64,000 bases of DNA from Megaera sp965229545 (GCA_965229545.1 OZ245887.1:992001-1056000), one strand, 5' to 3'; shown: positions 9,427 through 18,135, numbered from the stretch's first letter. The notes: a model not told the origin generated them from the sequence alone. Translations and numbers: made by a program.

Positions 9427-9524
9427 TCAATTTAATTTAAACTCTAATTTAGTTAACAAATAAATTAACTAAATTAGCATTGTTCTTTTCTTTTGAAAGT
9501 GGACTTCTCACCTGGCGCACAACA

Positions 9525-9791
9525 TTTTGAAGGGTTATCTCACTTAGAAGGATATAAGCTAGTAAATTTTATACTTTTAGCACTTTATTTTGTTTTTCCT
9601 AAAGTAGGTCCTATCAATTTCCAAAGGATTTCTATGGCTAGTAGTATAAGCCAAGCCAGAAAAGCTTGGCTTATCGCGTCTGTTTTATTAATAACCATCG
9701 ATTTGATTATAGCGTGGATTCCTTTTTTAGTTGTAACTATTAAACCGGATTTAGAACCTAACCAAGTTATTAGTTATCTAATTGATAATTA
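9525..9791 (+). pseudogene. Sodium:solute symporter (SSS family), central fragment
   Basis: Membrane segment joined directly to the IS21 end. It reads FEGLSHLEGYKLVNFILLAL, then GPINFQRISMASSISQARKA, then a long hydrophobic helix, and ends at YLIDN. The RxxxAxS...AR pattern followed by a transmembrane helix is typical of the sodium:solute symporter family (proline/pantothenate type). It has no start codon of its own and is cut at 9792 by an IS630 end. Its first five bases, TTTTG, repeat the bases next to the symporter fragment at 63782-64000. Fusing both fragments over one TTTTG gives an uninterrupted frame (...LFSF-EGLSHLEG...). Confidence 0.82.
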
Positions 9792-9857
9792 TACTTGATA
9801 CAATATCATTATATCATTTCTCTAATGTTAGTTTAATATTTAAAGGCCGGAGTAATA
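9792..9857. mobile_element. 66-bp IS630 terminal fragment or mini-element
   Basis: Nearly identical to the terminal 71 bases of the IS630 copies (for example 30525-30595), from TTGATACAATATC through AAAGGCCGGAGTAATA. It joins the symporter fragment to the comEC fragment. In full-length copies this stretch is itself bordered by TATTACTC and GAGTAATA, so it may have moved as a small unit or been left by a deletion between two IS630 copies. Confidence 0.75.
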
Positions 9858-10513
9858 TGTCCCTATTACTGATGCCTTTTAATGCAAGTTATTATAGTCT
9901 AAAATTACTTGGTTTTTTTGTTGAAATCGTTACTAATAGTGCTGAGTATGTAGTTAATCTACCGACATCAACAATAAATACCGGCTATATAACGGATTTT
10001 AGTATGCTAATGTTTACTTTTGGCTTCTTCTGGATTTGCCTGTGGCAAACTACTTGGCGCTATTTCGGTCTTCTGATTATTTTTATATCTTTAGTTATGA
10101 TGTATTTATCACCAAAATCTGATTTTATTTATGATAATAGGATTAAAGCAATTGGTATAAAAAATAAAGATGTTTTAGATATATACTCAAAATATCGAAT
10201 ATCTACCTTTACCGGAAAATATTGGTTAGGCTGGTATGGTACAAAAAAAAGCAGATATTTTGAAACTGAGTTAAGAGATCAACTATTTGAATCAGTTGTT
10301 AACGATGAAAAGTTGGCTCTTTCCCTAAATTATAACAATTGCTCTGACGCTAAGGTACAAATTATGATATCTCCCAAGCTAGTTTGTAACACCAACGGAT
10401 TAGTTGTAAATTATAGCGATTTGATTAAATTTGGAATGGTATTGATTTTTTGCCAAAAAAATAATTGTTATGCAAAATTTGGGCAAAAACCTATTTGGAA
10501 AATTAATGAATAA
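9857..10513 (+). pseudogene. comEC: ComEC/Rec2 competence protein, C-terminal fragment
   Basis: Downstream third of a ComEC-type DNA-uptake channel. It begins MSLLLMPFNASYYSLKLLG, the end of the competence membrane domain. Two hydrophobic segments (about residues 55-90) follow and then a C-terminal soluble part with TFTGKYWLGWYG. A full ComEC has 650-750 residues; here only about 218 remain. The first ATG overlaps the last base of the IS630 end, so the 5' two thirds were lost at that junction. The stop overlaps the start of the next gene (TAATG), suggesting former translational coupling. The assignment rests on recognised similarity to rickettsial ComEC proteins and not on a complete domain. 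Confidence 0.6.
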
Positions 10514-11946
10514 TGATTGAAGCACAAAATAAACTGGCAATTTCCTGGCTTAAAAATGGTATATGGGCACTAGCTCTTGCTGGTTTCTATTCTATAGTAT
10601 TGGTTATTTTAAGAACTCCGCAATTATCTCAAATAATCAGCGATAAATCCGTATTTAAATCTTCTTTAATAATACACGTAAATTTATCGGTATTAGCTTG
10701 GTTGCTCTCGATTACCTGTATAATTTGGTCTTATGGGAGAAAGAGGTTATATTTTGGCAGTATTTTTAGCAAATTGGCTTTATTTGGAATAGCTCTAATG
10801 ACTATTAGCCCTTTAATAGGCCAGAGTAACCCTATAATGAATAATTATGTACCTATACTTGAGAATGTTTGGTTTATAATTGGTCTTAGCTTGTTTGGTT
10901 CTTCCATTTTATATTTTTCAATATTAGTTTTTGCAAACAGTTTTCACGATTTTGTTTCCAGAGAGGAAAAATTTACAGCACAAATTTTACCTGTGGTAAA
11001 ATTCACCTCATCACTAATGTACATTATGGTATGGGTGTGTTTTGCCTTATCTTATAAGGAGGTTATGGCTCTTTCCAATGTTTTTCCAATAGAAATTGAT
11101 TATTATTATGAATTGTTATTTTGGAGTGGTGGTCATCTCTTGCAATTTATATATACGCAAATTGTAATGTTTGTGTGGTTAGTTTTAGCAGAGCTTTGGA
11201 TAGGAAAAAGCCTAATTTATTATAAAGCATATTGTACTCTTTTCATAATTAACTTTATCCTAAGTTTGTTTGTTTTTTACGGCCATTTTGCTTATCAAAT
11301 GCCTGAATATGAATTTACGGCGTTTTTTACTAAACATATGCAATATTGCGGAGGAATCGGTCCAACGTTATTAATGGTAGTTTTAATCATCGATATTATC
11401 AAATTCATCAAAATCAAAAATAATCTACCCTTTGTTGCCATAGCCTTTATGTCCTCAACATTGGTATTTTTTGCTGGTGGTTTAATTGGTGTTTTAATTT
11501 CCGGAATAAATTTATCGATACCGCCTCATTACCATGGGTCAATAGTTGGTATTAGCATTGCTTTTCTTGGATTTGCGTACATATTCTGTTTCCGTGATTC
11601 GGTTTTTGCAATACCTGATAACACCCTTAGTAAGAAGTTATTTACATTTTTTCTGGCCTCAAAACAGTTAATTGCCTGCAGTAATAGTCTTTTCAGCTAT
11701 TCTAAGTGGCCTAATATTCAGCTTATTATTATTACTTTTGGTCAGTTATTGCATATTTCCGGACTTGCTCTGGCAGGGGGATATGGAATATTGCGAAAAA
11801 ATCCTGACGGGGAAATAGCCTTGGCGGCCAAATTTTATATGGGAATGTTGGGGGGAGGTGGATTAATAGCGATTATTGGTGGGTTGATGTTTGTGTATAT
11901 TTGTGTTAAAAGGCTATACGTTTTGCAAATTTATAACAAATATTAG
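10513..11946 (+). CDS. Orphan haem-copper oxidase subunit I-like membrane protein
   Basis: Integral membrane protein of 477 residues with about 12 hydrophobic helices. Histidines sit where subunit I of haem-copper oxidases, cbb3-like branch, has its ligands: H55 in IIHVNLS (helix II), H208 in FWSGGHLLQF (helix VI, copper-B position), H275 in FTKHMQYCGG (helix VII, where classical enzymes have HH) and the pair H339/H341 in PPHYHGSIVG (helix X, HxH haem ligands). No ccoO, ccoP or ccoQ gene is adjacent. Similar orphan CcoN-like proteins occur in Rickettsiales, and their electron donor and reaction are uncertain. The start codon overlaps the comEC stop, and folE follows 9 bases downstream. Confidence 0.75.
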   Translation: MIEAQNKLAISWLKNGIWALALAGFYSIVLVILRTPQLSQIISDKSVFKSSLIIHVNLSVLAWLLSITCIIWSYGRKRLYFGSIFSKLALFGIALMTISPLIGQSNPIMNNYVPILENVWFIIGLSLFGSSILYFSILVFANSFHDFVSREEKFTAQILPVVKFTSSLMYIMVWVCFALSYKEVMALSNVFPIEIDYYYELLFWSGGHLLQFIYTQIVMFVWLVLAELWIGKSLIYYKAYCTLFIINFILSLFVFYGHFAYQMPEYEFTAFFTKHMQYCGGIGPTLLMVVLIIDIIKFIKIKNNLPFVAIAFMSSTLVFFAGGLIGVLISGINLSIPPHYHGSIVGISIAFLGFAYIFCFRDSVFAIPDNTLSKKLFTFFLASKQLIACSNSLFSYSKWPNIQLIIITFGQLLHISGLALAGGYGILRKNPDGEIALAAKFYMGMLGGGGLIAIIGGLMFVYICVKRLYVLQIYNKY

Positions 11947-11955
11947 AAAATAGTC

Positions 11956-12531
11956 ATGGTAGGGGAAAAGCCAACAAAACAACAGGCAGAAGAAGCAGTT
12001 AGAACTTTGCTTCGCTATATAGGGGAAGATATAAACCGAGAAGGAATAGAAGGCACTCCGTCTAGGGTAGTTAAGAGTTATGATGAGCTTTTTTCCGGCT
12101 ATAAAGTTAATATACAGGAAATATTAACTACAAGATTTTATGATATTAGCGACTTTAATGATATAGTTTTACTGAAATCTATTAATTTTAGTTCCTCTTG
12201 TGAGCATCATATGTTACCTTTTACTGGGTTTGTAGATATTGCTTATCTACCAGATGGGTTTGTTGTGGGAATCAGTAAACTTGCAAGACTGGTTGACGCA
12301 TATTCAAAACGCTTACAAATTCAGGAAAAAATGACTGCAAATATTGCGGAAGCCTTAGATACATATTTGAAGCCTCGTGGCGTGGCAGTAAGAGTAGCAG
12401 CGACACATAGCTGCATGACATCAAGAGGTACTATGAAAGGTGGGAGTATATTAGAGTCTACCCATTTTACAGGAGTATTTAAAGACCAACCTGAATATCG
12501 TAGGGAGTTCTGGCAGCTAATTAAGGGCTAA
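11956..12531 (+). CDS. folE: GTP cyclohydrolase I
   Basis: FolE opens the imidazole ring of GTP to form dihydroneopterin triphosphate, the first step of folate (or queuosine precursor) synthesis. The 191-residue protein has the expected zinc and substrate motifs: SSSCEHHMLPFTG with zinc Cys and His, VGISKLARLVDAYSKRLQIQE, and ATHSCMTSRG with the second zinc Cys. Length and motifs match the homodecameric type IA enzyme. The short spacing to the upstream oxidase-like gene (9 bases) suggests a common transcript. A weak CCCG-TAAAG-CGGG hairpin lies just downstream (about 12543-12556). Confidence 0.95.
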   Translation: MVGEKPTKQQAEEAVRTLLRYIGEDINREGIEGTPSRVVKSYDELFSGYKVNIQEILTTRFYDISDFNDIVLLKSINFSSSCEHHMLPFTGFVDIAYLPDGFVVGISKLARLVDAYSKRLQIQEKMTANIAEALDTYLKPRGVAVRVAATHSCMTSRGTMKGGSILESTHFTGVFKDQPEYRREFWQLIKG

Positions 12532-12629
12532 TAATTTAAATGTCCCGTAAAGCGGGTACTAGATTATTCATACTATTATAAGTAATTCTAAAAACCACTT
12601 AAAGTATAATTTATTAAGTATACAAAAAC

Positions 12630-13931
12630 ATGTTACAGTCTAAGTTTTTTTTGCCGGTATTAAAGGAAAGTCCTGCTGAGGCAAAGGTGATATCCCATGC
12701 CTTAATGTTAAAAAGCGGGATGATTTGCCAGCATGCAGCAGGAATCTATAATTGGTTACCTCTTGGTATAAAGGCACTTAAAAATGTAGAGAACATCGTT
12801 AGGTTTAACATGGATGCCTCGGGATTTATTGAAATGTTAATGCCATGTATTCAAAGTGCTGATTTATGGATTGAATCCGGTAGGTTTGATGCATACGGCA
12901 AAGAAATGCTTAAATTCAAGGATCGTCATGATCATGATTTATTATTTGGCCCGACCAACGAAGAAGTTCTTACCGATATTGTAAGGCATTCGATGCAATC
13001 TTACAAAGATTTACCAAAAGTTTTTTACCAAATTCAATGGAAGTTTAGAGATGAAATAAGGCCGCGTTTTGGTCTCATGAGAGGACGGGAATTTTTGATG
13101 AAAGATGCTTACTCGCTAGATATAGATGAAGAGGGAGCGATTAAGACTTATCATCAAATGTTTACAGCCTACATGCGTACGTTTAGTGACCTTGGGCTTT
13201 TGGCTATACCGCTTGCGGCAGATACCGGTGAAATTGGCGGGAGTTTGAGCCATGAATTTCATGTAATAGCAGACACTGGTGAAAGCACACTTTATTATGA
13301 TAAAAAATTTGACCTTTTAAAAGAAGATTTGGCAGATGATCTTTCTTTAGTTAAGTCATTATATGCAGCAACTGAGGAAAAGCATGATCCAAAAAACTGT
13401 CCTATAGATGAAAAAGAATTATCAGTACGAAAAGGTATTGAAGTCGGTCATATTTTCAATTTCGGTGATAAATATTCAAAACCCATGAATGCTTTTGTTA
13501 ATAACAAAAAATGTCAGTTAGTTCCAATTCAAATGGGGTCTTACGGGATAGGGGTTTCAAGGCTGGTAGCAGCTATTATTGAAGTTAGCCATGATGAAAG
13601 AGGAATAATTTGGCCTGTTTCTGTTGCACCTTTCAAGGTATCAGTTATTAATTTAAATATAAATGATCAGAACTGTAATGATGTTGCCTATAGTATATAT
13701 AACAGGTTAAAAGCCCAAAATATTGATGTTCTTCTTGATGATACTGAAGAACGCCCTGGGTCAAAATTTGCTACTCATGATTTAATAGGTTCTCCTTGGC
13801 AAATTATAGTAGGGGCTAAAAAAGCAGCGCAAAATTTAGCAGAACTAAAAAACAGAAAAACAGGGGAAATGCAGGAAATGGGCTGGCAGATAGCGGTTAA
13901 TGAAGTAATTGACAATCTAAATGTTAGATAA
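12630..13931 (+). CDS. proS: Prolyl-tRNA synthetase
   Basis: Class II aminoacyl-tRNA synthetase charging tRNA-Pro. At 433 residues it belongs to the short bacterial form common in alphaproteobacteria, without the large editing insertion. Visible are class II motif 2 (FRDEIRPRFGLMRGREFLMKD has the Arg pair), motif 3 (MGSYGIGVSRLVAAI) and a C-terminal anticodon-binding domain from about residue 340 (VSVAPFKVSVINLN onward). The 3' end overlaps the lolC/E gene by 11 bases, so the synthetase and the lipoprotein exporter genes are cotranscribed. Confidence 0.95.
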   Translation: MLQSKFFLPVLKESPAEAKVISHALMLKSGMICQHAAGIYNWLPLGIKALKNVENIVRFNMDASGFIEMLMPCIQSADLWIESGRFDAYGKEMLKFKDRHDHDLLFGPTNEEVLTDIVRHSMQSYKDLPKVFYQIQWKFRDEIRPRFGLMRGREFLMKDAYSLDIDEEGAIKTYHQMFTAYMRTFSDLGLLAIPLAADTGEIGGSLSHEFHVIADTGESTLYYDKKFDLLKEDLADDLSLVKSLYAATEEKHDPKNCPIDEKELSVRKGIEVGHIFNFGDKYSKPMNAFVNNKKCQLVPIQMGSYGIGVSRLVAAIIEVSHDERGIIWPVSVAPFKVSVINLNINDQNCNDVAYSIYNRLKAQNIDVLLDDTEERPGSKFATHDLIGSPWQIIVGAKKAAQNLAELKNRKTGEMQEMGWQIAVNEVIDNLNVR

Positions 13932-15165
13932 ATTCGCAATCATAGTAGCCCTGAGGTATTTTAGAGCAAAAAAAAATGAAAGGTTTGTCTCTATAATATC
14001 TGGAATATCCTTGGCGGGTATAACAATTGGTGTAGCCGCCTTAATTGTTGTGATGTCAGTCATGAATGGTTTTCACATTCAATTAACCTCCAATATTATT
14101 GGTATCAAAGGTGATATCTCAGTTACGCCAATAGGTAAAGCTATAGCTGATTATCCAAGTGTTCTAGAAAATATAAAAAAACACATTTTCGTAAAAAAAG
14201 TATCTCCTATTCTTTCTGGTCAAGCTTTAGCCCTGGGTACAAAGACCAATAGCGGTGTACTGATTAAAGGTATAGACCTTGTTGATCTAAAAAATAAAGG
14301 AGAGATACTAACTAACGTATTTCAAGGAAGTTTTGAAGGTTATGAAGGAACTACTGCCTTAGCGGTGGGTGCAGAACTTGCTCATAATTTAGGGGTTTCG
14401 ATTGGTTCTAAAATTAAATTGATTTCACCGAATGTTATTTCTACGACTTTTGGCACTATGCCTAGATCAAAGGATTTTACCGTTATAGCAATTTTTAGCA
14501 GCGGTCTATATGATTATGATTCGGCCACTATGGTTATGCCAGTTAGCGCTGCCCAAAAATTTCTTTCACTCGGGGATGGAATTAATTTGATTGAAATAAA
14601 TGTTGAGGATCCTGAACTTGCCAAAGCTAATGCTAGTTTATTGCAGAAAGAACTTGGACCTAATGTAAGGGTTTCAAGTTGGTTAGATAGTAACCAACAA
14701 TTCTTGAAAGCGCTTGAGATAGAGAGAACTGCGATGTTTACTATTCTTTCTTTAATTATAATAGTGGCGGCTTTTAATATTATCTCTAGCTTATTTATGA
14801 TAGTGAAGGATAAAACCAAAGATATAGCAATCCTTAAAACTATGGGAGCATCCGTTAGCCAAATAATGGGGATTTTCATAATTAACGGTTTGCTGATTGG
14901 TGTTATAGGAACATTTTTAGGGATATTTTTAGGCCTTGCCGTTTCTTACAATATAGAAAATATTCGACTATTTCTTGAGCGTATTTCGGATACCAAAATC
15001 TTTGATCCTGCTATTTATTTTCTATATAGCCTCCCGTCAGTTGTCAGAATCTCTGATGTTATTATTGTAGGCTCATTATCTTTAGTTCTTTCATTACTTG
15101 CGACTATCTATCCCTCATTTAGGGCAGCAAGCTTAAATCCGATCGAGGCAATGAGATATGAGTGA
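13921..15165 (+). CDS. lolE: Lipoprotein-releasing ABC transporter permease LolC/LolE
   Basis: Inner-membrane subunit of the Lol complex that extracts lipoproteins from the inner membrane and passes them to LolA. The 414-residue protein has one hydrophobic helix near residues 25-50, a large periplasmic domain (about 50-270) and three C-terminal helices (about 275-300, 320-345, 380-400), the MacB/FtsX topology. The start region AIIVALRYFRAKKNERFVSIIS is characteristic of LolC/E. One permease gene is present; in alphaproteobacteria a single LolC/E-type protein may form a homodimer. It overlaps both proS upstream and lolD downstream (8 bases). Confidence 0.9.
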   Translation: MLDKFAIIVALRYFRAKKNERFVSIISGISLAGITIGVAALIVVMSVMNGFHIQLTSNIIGIKGDISVTPIGKAIADYPSVLENIKKHIFVKKVSPILSGQALALGTKTNSGVLIKGIDLVDLKNKGEILTNVFQGSFEGYEGTTALAVGAELAHNLGVSIGSKIKLISPNVISTTFGTMPRSKDFTVIAIFSSGLYDYDSATMVMPVSAAQKFLSLGDGINLIEINVEDPELAKANASLLQKELGPNVRVSSWLDSNQQFLKALEIERTAMFTILSLIIIVAAFNIISSLFMIVKDKTKDIAILKTMGASVSQIMGIFIINGLLIGVIGTFLGIFLGLAVSYNIENIRLFLERISDTKIFDPAIYFLYSLPSVVRISDVIIVGSLSLVLSLLATIYPSFRAASLNPIEAMRYE

Positions 15166-15844
15166 TAAACAAGTAATTTTAGAATTAAAAAATATTAATA
15201 AGGATTATCGTCAGGGAAGGTCGACAATTGAGGTTCTAAAAAATATCAATCTTCAAATTGCTAAAAATCAGATGGTAGCTATAGTAGGCGCTTCTGGAAG
15301 TGGAAAATCTACCTTGCTTCATATTGCTGGTCTTTTGGATTCTCCTGATTCTGGATCCGTCTATATTGAAAACATTCCTGCTCATAAATTGTCTAATTTA
15401 AAGTATGCCTCTCAAATTAGACTGGAAAATTTAGGTTTTATATACCAGTACCATCATTTATTAGGTGATTTTACCGCTCAGGAGAATGCCGCAATGCCTT
15501 TGCTAATTTCTGGAGTTAAGAAAAAACAGGCTCTCGAAAGATCTGAGGATTTATTAAGAAAATTAGGCTTAGGCGGTAGATTATATAATTTTCCAGGAGA
15601 ATTATCAGGCGGTGAACAGCAACGAGTGGCAATAGCTCGTGCTCTGATTAACAATCCAAAACTTATTTTAGCTGATGAACCTACCGGTAATCTGGACCCT
15701 AATACAGCCGAAGAGGTATTTGAGCTATTCTTAGATAGAGCAGAAAATTCAGGTGTAGCCATAATTATGGTTACCCATAATATCTCCTTAGCCAAAAGGA
15801 TGCATAAAACTTATAAACTCGATTATACATTACAAATAATGTGA
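15158..15844 (+). CDS. lolD: Lipoprotein-releasing ABC transporter ATPase LolD
   Basis: Cytoplasmic ATPase that powers LolC/E. The 228 residues show Walker A GASGSGKST (about residue 45), Q-loop YQYHH, ABC signature LSGGEQQRVAIARAL, Walker B LILADEPTGNLD and the switch His in MVTHN. Length is standard for LolD. It overlaps the permease gene by 8 bases and closes the proS-lolE-lolD transcript; the cold-shock gene downstream has its own strong promoter. Confidence 0.95.
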   Translation: MSDKQVILELKNINKDYRQGRSTIEVLKNINLQIAKNQMVAIVGASGSGKSTLLHIAGLLDSPDSGSVYIENIPAHKLSNLKYASQIRLENLGFIYQYHHLLGDFTAQENAAMPLLISGVKKKQALERSEDLLRKLGLGGRLYNFPGELSGGEQQRVAIARALINNPKLILADEPTGNLDPNTAEEVFELFLDRAENSGVAIIMVTHNISLAKRMHKTYKLDYTLQIM

Positions 15845-15919
15845 GATATTTTTGGCATATTTATTGCGATTAAAGAAAAAATAATATAATTACCAATAAA
15901 TATCCTTAAGTAATATTAA

Positions 15920-15948
15920 TTGACACTCTTCTTAAAAAGAGGTACACT
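15920..15948 (+). promoter_or_regulatory. Sigma-70 promoter of the cold-shock gene
   Basis: TTGACA at 15920-15925, a 17-base spacer and TACACT at 15943-15948: near-consensus spacing and boxes. The predicted start near 15955 leaves a leader of about 110 bases before the ATG at 16065, a length typical of cspA mRNAs that fold differently in the cold. Confidence 0.8.
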
Positions 15949-16064
15949 GATCTTCAAGTTTATTATTATTTACTGTCTAGTTTCGATTTATAGAACTTCT
16001 ATTGATTAAACCTGAATGTAAAATTTTAAACCAGTTTTTAACAATTTAAATCGAAGATTAAACT

Positions 16065-16262
16065 ATGGAAGGCAAAGTCAAGTGGTTCAATCCTACAAAG
16101 GGTTATGGTTTCATTGAATCAGCAGAAAACAAAAAAGACGTTTTTGTTCATATATCAGCAGTACAAGATGCTGGGCTAAAAACTCTAGATGAAGGTCAAG
16201 AAGTAAAGTTTGACTTAGAAGAAAAAGGTGGAAAAACCTCAGCTATAAATCTTCGGGTATAA
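16065..16262 (+). CDS. cspA: Cold-shock protein, CspA family
   Basis: Single cold-shock domain of 65 residues that binds single-stranded RNA and DNA and melts RNA structure. It carries RNP1 (KGYGFI) and RNP2 (VFVHIS) on adjacent strands, preceded by MEGKVKWFNPTKG, the family hallmark. It lies alone behind a near-consensus promoter and a leader of about 110 bases. An RNA helicase gene follows about 530 bases later, another cold-adaptation function, but long non-coding sequence separates them, so a common transcript is not assured. Confidence 0.95.
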   Translation: MEGKVKWFNPTKGYGFIESAENKKDVFVHISAVQDAGLKTLDEGQEVKFDLEEKGGKTSAINLRV

Positions 16263-16401
16263 ATAAGTTAAAGTTTAAGTGCAGCTTTACTTTAAGTTAA
16301 GTTTGTGAACCTATAAAACTGGGTACAAACACTTTCATAATCTGTCTAGACCCTACCATAAAATATAAGTAATATCTATTTAGAGTGGGGTATCATTTTT
16401 T

Positions 16402-16436
16402 TAGGTTTTACTTAAAGGATTCTAGGGTAAAACCTA
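16402..16436 (+). other. 10-bp stem-loop in the csp-helicase spacer
   Basis: TAGGTTTTAC at 16402-16411 pairs perfectly with GTAAAACCTA at 16427-16436 around a 15-base loop. It lies 140 bases after the cold-shock gene. There is a T-run before the stem and none after it, so it would work better as a minus-strand terminator or as an RNA structure. The rest of 16263-16795 shows no convincing gene apart from the tiny frame at 16593. Confidence 0.5.
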
Positions 16437-16592
16437 TTAGCTGTACAAAAAAGATGTCACTACCTTCCGTTTAATTCAAGGTTAGTAACTTCTAAGTTCT
16501 GAAAATTTTTAGATGTGTAATTTCTGTATTTTAGTTGTTAATGTGATACTGAAATTTAACCTCAATAATTAGGGATTATGAGGATATAGAAT

Positions 16593-16652
16593 ATGCAATA
16601 CAAAAAAGCTGTTTTGTCCCGACGCAGAAAGCGTTTTTCAGTATTAAAATAA
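16593..16652 (+). CDS. Possible 19-residue basic peptide
   Basis: Reading frame MQYKKAVLSRRRKRFSVLK with a GAGGA ribosome-binding-like sequence 9 bases upstream. It lies in the long spacer between the cold-shock and helicase genes. The peptide is strongly basic (nine Lys/Arg). It could be a leader peptide, a small RNA-binding peptide or chance; no family was recognised. Confidence 0.25.
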   Translation: MQYKKAVLSRRRKRFSVLK

Positions 16653-16795
16653 TTTATCATAACTGGACAGTGTCTAAAAATCGACTTCTTGAAATCAGTT
16701 CAGGAGGTTTAAAGTTTGGTTACTTGTTAAATATTATTCAACCAATATTTGCGGAGTGATCAAAAATATTAACATAGTAACTTGAGCAAATTTGT

Positions 16796-18064
16796 ATGAA
16801 TTTTAATAAAATGAATTTACCGACCGAGATAGTAGGTAACTTAACACGTATGGGAATTTTAATTCCAACGGAAATACAAAAACAATCTATTCCAAGTGCA
16901 ATCCAAGGATTAGATATATTAGCTTCCAGCCAAACTGGTTCTGGAAAAACACTTGCATATTTATTACCAGCAATCACAAAAATTTTACAAGAAAAGGCAA
17001 AAATATTAGTATTGGTTCCTACACGTGAATTAGCTGTGCAAGTTTGCACGGCCCTTAATAAAACTACCGGAAGAATAAAAATTTCAGGCTCCGCAGTTAT
17101 TGGGGGGGAATCTTTTGGAAAGCAAGTATCAAAGCTAATGACAAAACCAGATGTGATAGTTGCTACGCCTGGCAGATTGATTGATCATTTAACTCGCAAA
17201 ACAGTAAATCTTAGCGAGTTTAGATATTTAGTTCTAGACGAAATGGATAGAATGCTCGATATGGGTATGAAAGAGCAGATTGATCAAATAAATAATTATT
17301 TACCGATAACTCGTCAAGTACTGATGTTTTCTGCAACTATGCCCAATCATATAGTTGAAGCTTCACATAAATATTTAAATAATCCTCATAAAATCACTAT
17401 AGGAAAGCTTAATAAAGCTGCTCCTGAAATTGACCAACAATTTATTGATGTAAAGGAGGAGTTTAAATATATTGAACTTGATAATCAACTCTCCTCAAAA
17501 GATGGAACTGTAATAGTTTTTGTTAAAACCAAAAGAGGGGCGGATAAATTAGCAAGAAATTTAAAAAATAATGGTCATAAAGCGGAAGCGATTCACGGTG
17601 ACCTAAATCAAGGGAAAAGAACAAAAGTACTTGATGCTTTCCGAAAAGAAAAAACCCGTATTTTGGTAGCGACAGATGTGGCAGCAAGAGGTCTTGATGT
17701 TGATCATATAAAATATGTATTTAATTATGACTTACCTTCATGTCCTGAGGATTATTTGCATCGTATAGGTAGGACAGGTAGAGCTGGGGCTAAAGGTTTT
17801 GCAATATCCTTTGTATCTGGGCCAGATATTATGCGCAAAAAAGCTATTGATAGATTAATAAACAAAGGTCTCTCTAGTAGAGAGGTTTTTAAATCCTCTG
17901 CAAAAAATCGGGAAAGTAGTTACAAAAAAAGATCATCTGATACTTTTCAATCAATATCCAATAGAAAGCAGGGAAGAAAAGAAAATAACAAGCAGGCTGG
18001 TTATAAAACTAATACAGGAATCTCATTTTCCAAGAAAAAGAAAAATCAGGGCAAAAAAAAGTAG
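16796..18064 (+). CDS. DEAD-box ATP-dependent RNA helicase
   Basis: RNA helicase of 422 residues with the complete two-domain core: Q motif (PTEIQKQSIP), motif I SSQTGSGKT, Ia VPTRELAVQV, Ib ATPGRLIDH, motif II as DEMD in place of DEAD, motif III SAT, IV VFVKTKRGAD, V ATDVAARGLDV and VI HRIGRTGRAG. The C-terminal 60 residues are basic and low-complexity (KRSSDTF, KKKKNQGKKK), as in RhlE/CsdA-like helicases that act on ribosomal RNA. Two in-frame ATGs (16796 and 16811) are possible; the first is used here. The Asp-to-Met change within DEMD is tolerated in some relatives. Proximity to the cold-shock gene suggests a role in cold RNA unwinding. Confidence 0.92.
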   Translation: MNFNKMNLPTEIVGNLTRMGILIPTEIQKQSIPSAIQGLDILASSQTGSGKTLAYLLPAITKILQEKAKILVLVPTRELAVQVCTALNKTTGRIKISGSAVIGGESFGKQVSKLMTKPDVIVATPGRLIDHLTRKTVNLSEFRYLVLDEMDRMLDMGMKEQIDQINNYLPITRQVLMFSATMPNHIVEASHKYLNNPHKITIGKLNKAAPEIDQQFIDVKEEFKYIELDNQLSSKDGTVIVFVKTKRGADKLARNLKNNGHKAEAIHGDLNQGKRTKVLDAFRKEKTRILVATDVAARGLDVDHIKYVFNYDLPSCPEDYLHRIGRTGRAGAKGFAISFVSGPDIMRKKAIDRLINKGLSSREVFKSSAKNRESSYKKRSSDTFQSISNRKQGRKENNKQAGYKTNTGISFSKKKKNQGKKK

Positions 18065-18078
18065 CTTAAATTATTCTC

Positions 18079-18107
18079 TTGAACAGTCAAAACAATTATT
18101 ATACAAT
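18079..18107 (+). promoter_or_regulatory. Sigma-70 promoter of the rimP-nusA-infB operon
   Basis: TTGAAC at 18079-18084, a 17-base spacer and TACAAT at 18102-18107. It starts 15 bases after the helicase stop and points into rimP. The expected start point is near 18114. Confidence 0.7.
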
Positions 18108-18135
18108 TGCAAAGACTTAAATAATAATTTTATTT

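Larger units (their letters stand above)
7061..9524 (-). mobile_element. IS21-family element, copy 1
   Basis: Element of 2464 bp with inverted ends: TGTTGTGCGCCAGGT at 7061-7075 and its reverse complement at 9510-9524. A second inner inverted pair contains GAGAAGTCCACTTT, giving the multiple terminal repeats usual in IS21 elements. It carries istA (intact) and istB (frameshifted) on the minus strand. The right end lacks the spacer seen between outer and inner repeats at the other ends, which fits a deletion between the GCGCCAGG repeats. The right flank begins TTTTG, which matches the flank of copy 2 at 63782; the left flank does not match. Confidence 0.9.

Noticed and set aside
6556..9524. 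Genomic island integrated at the tRNA-Ser gene
   Set aside because: No integrase, no repeat of the tRNA 3' end and no cargo genes; the material downstream is only IS debris.
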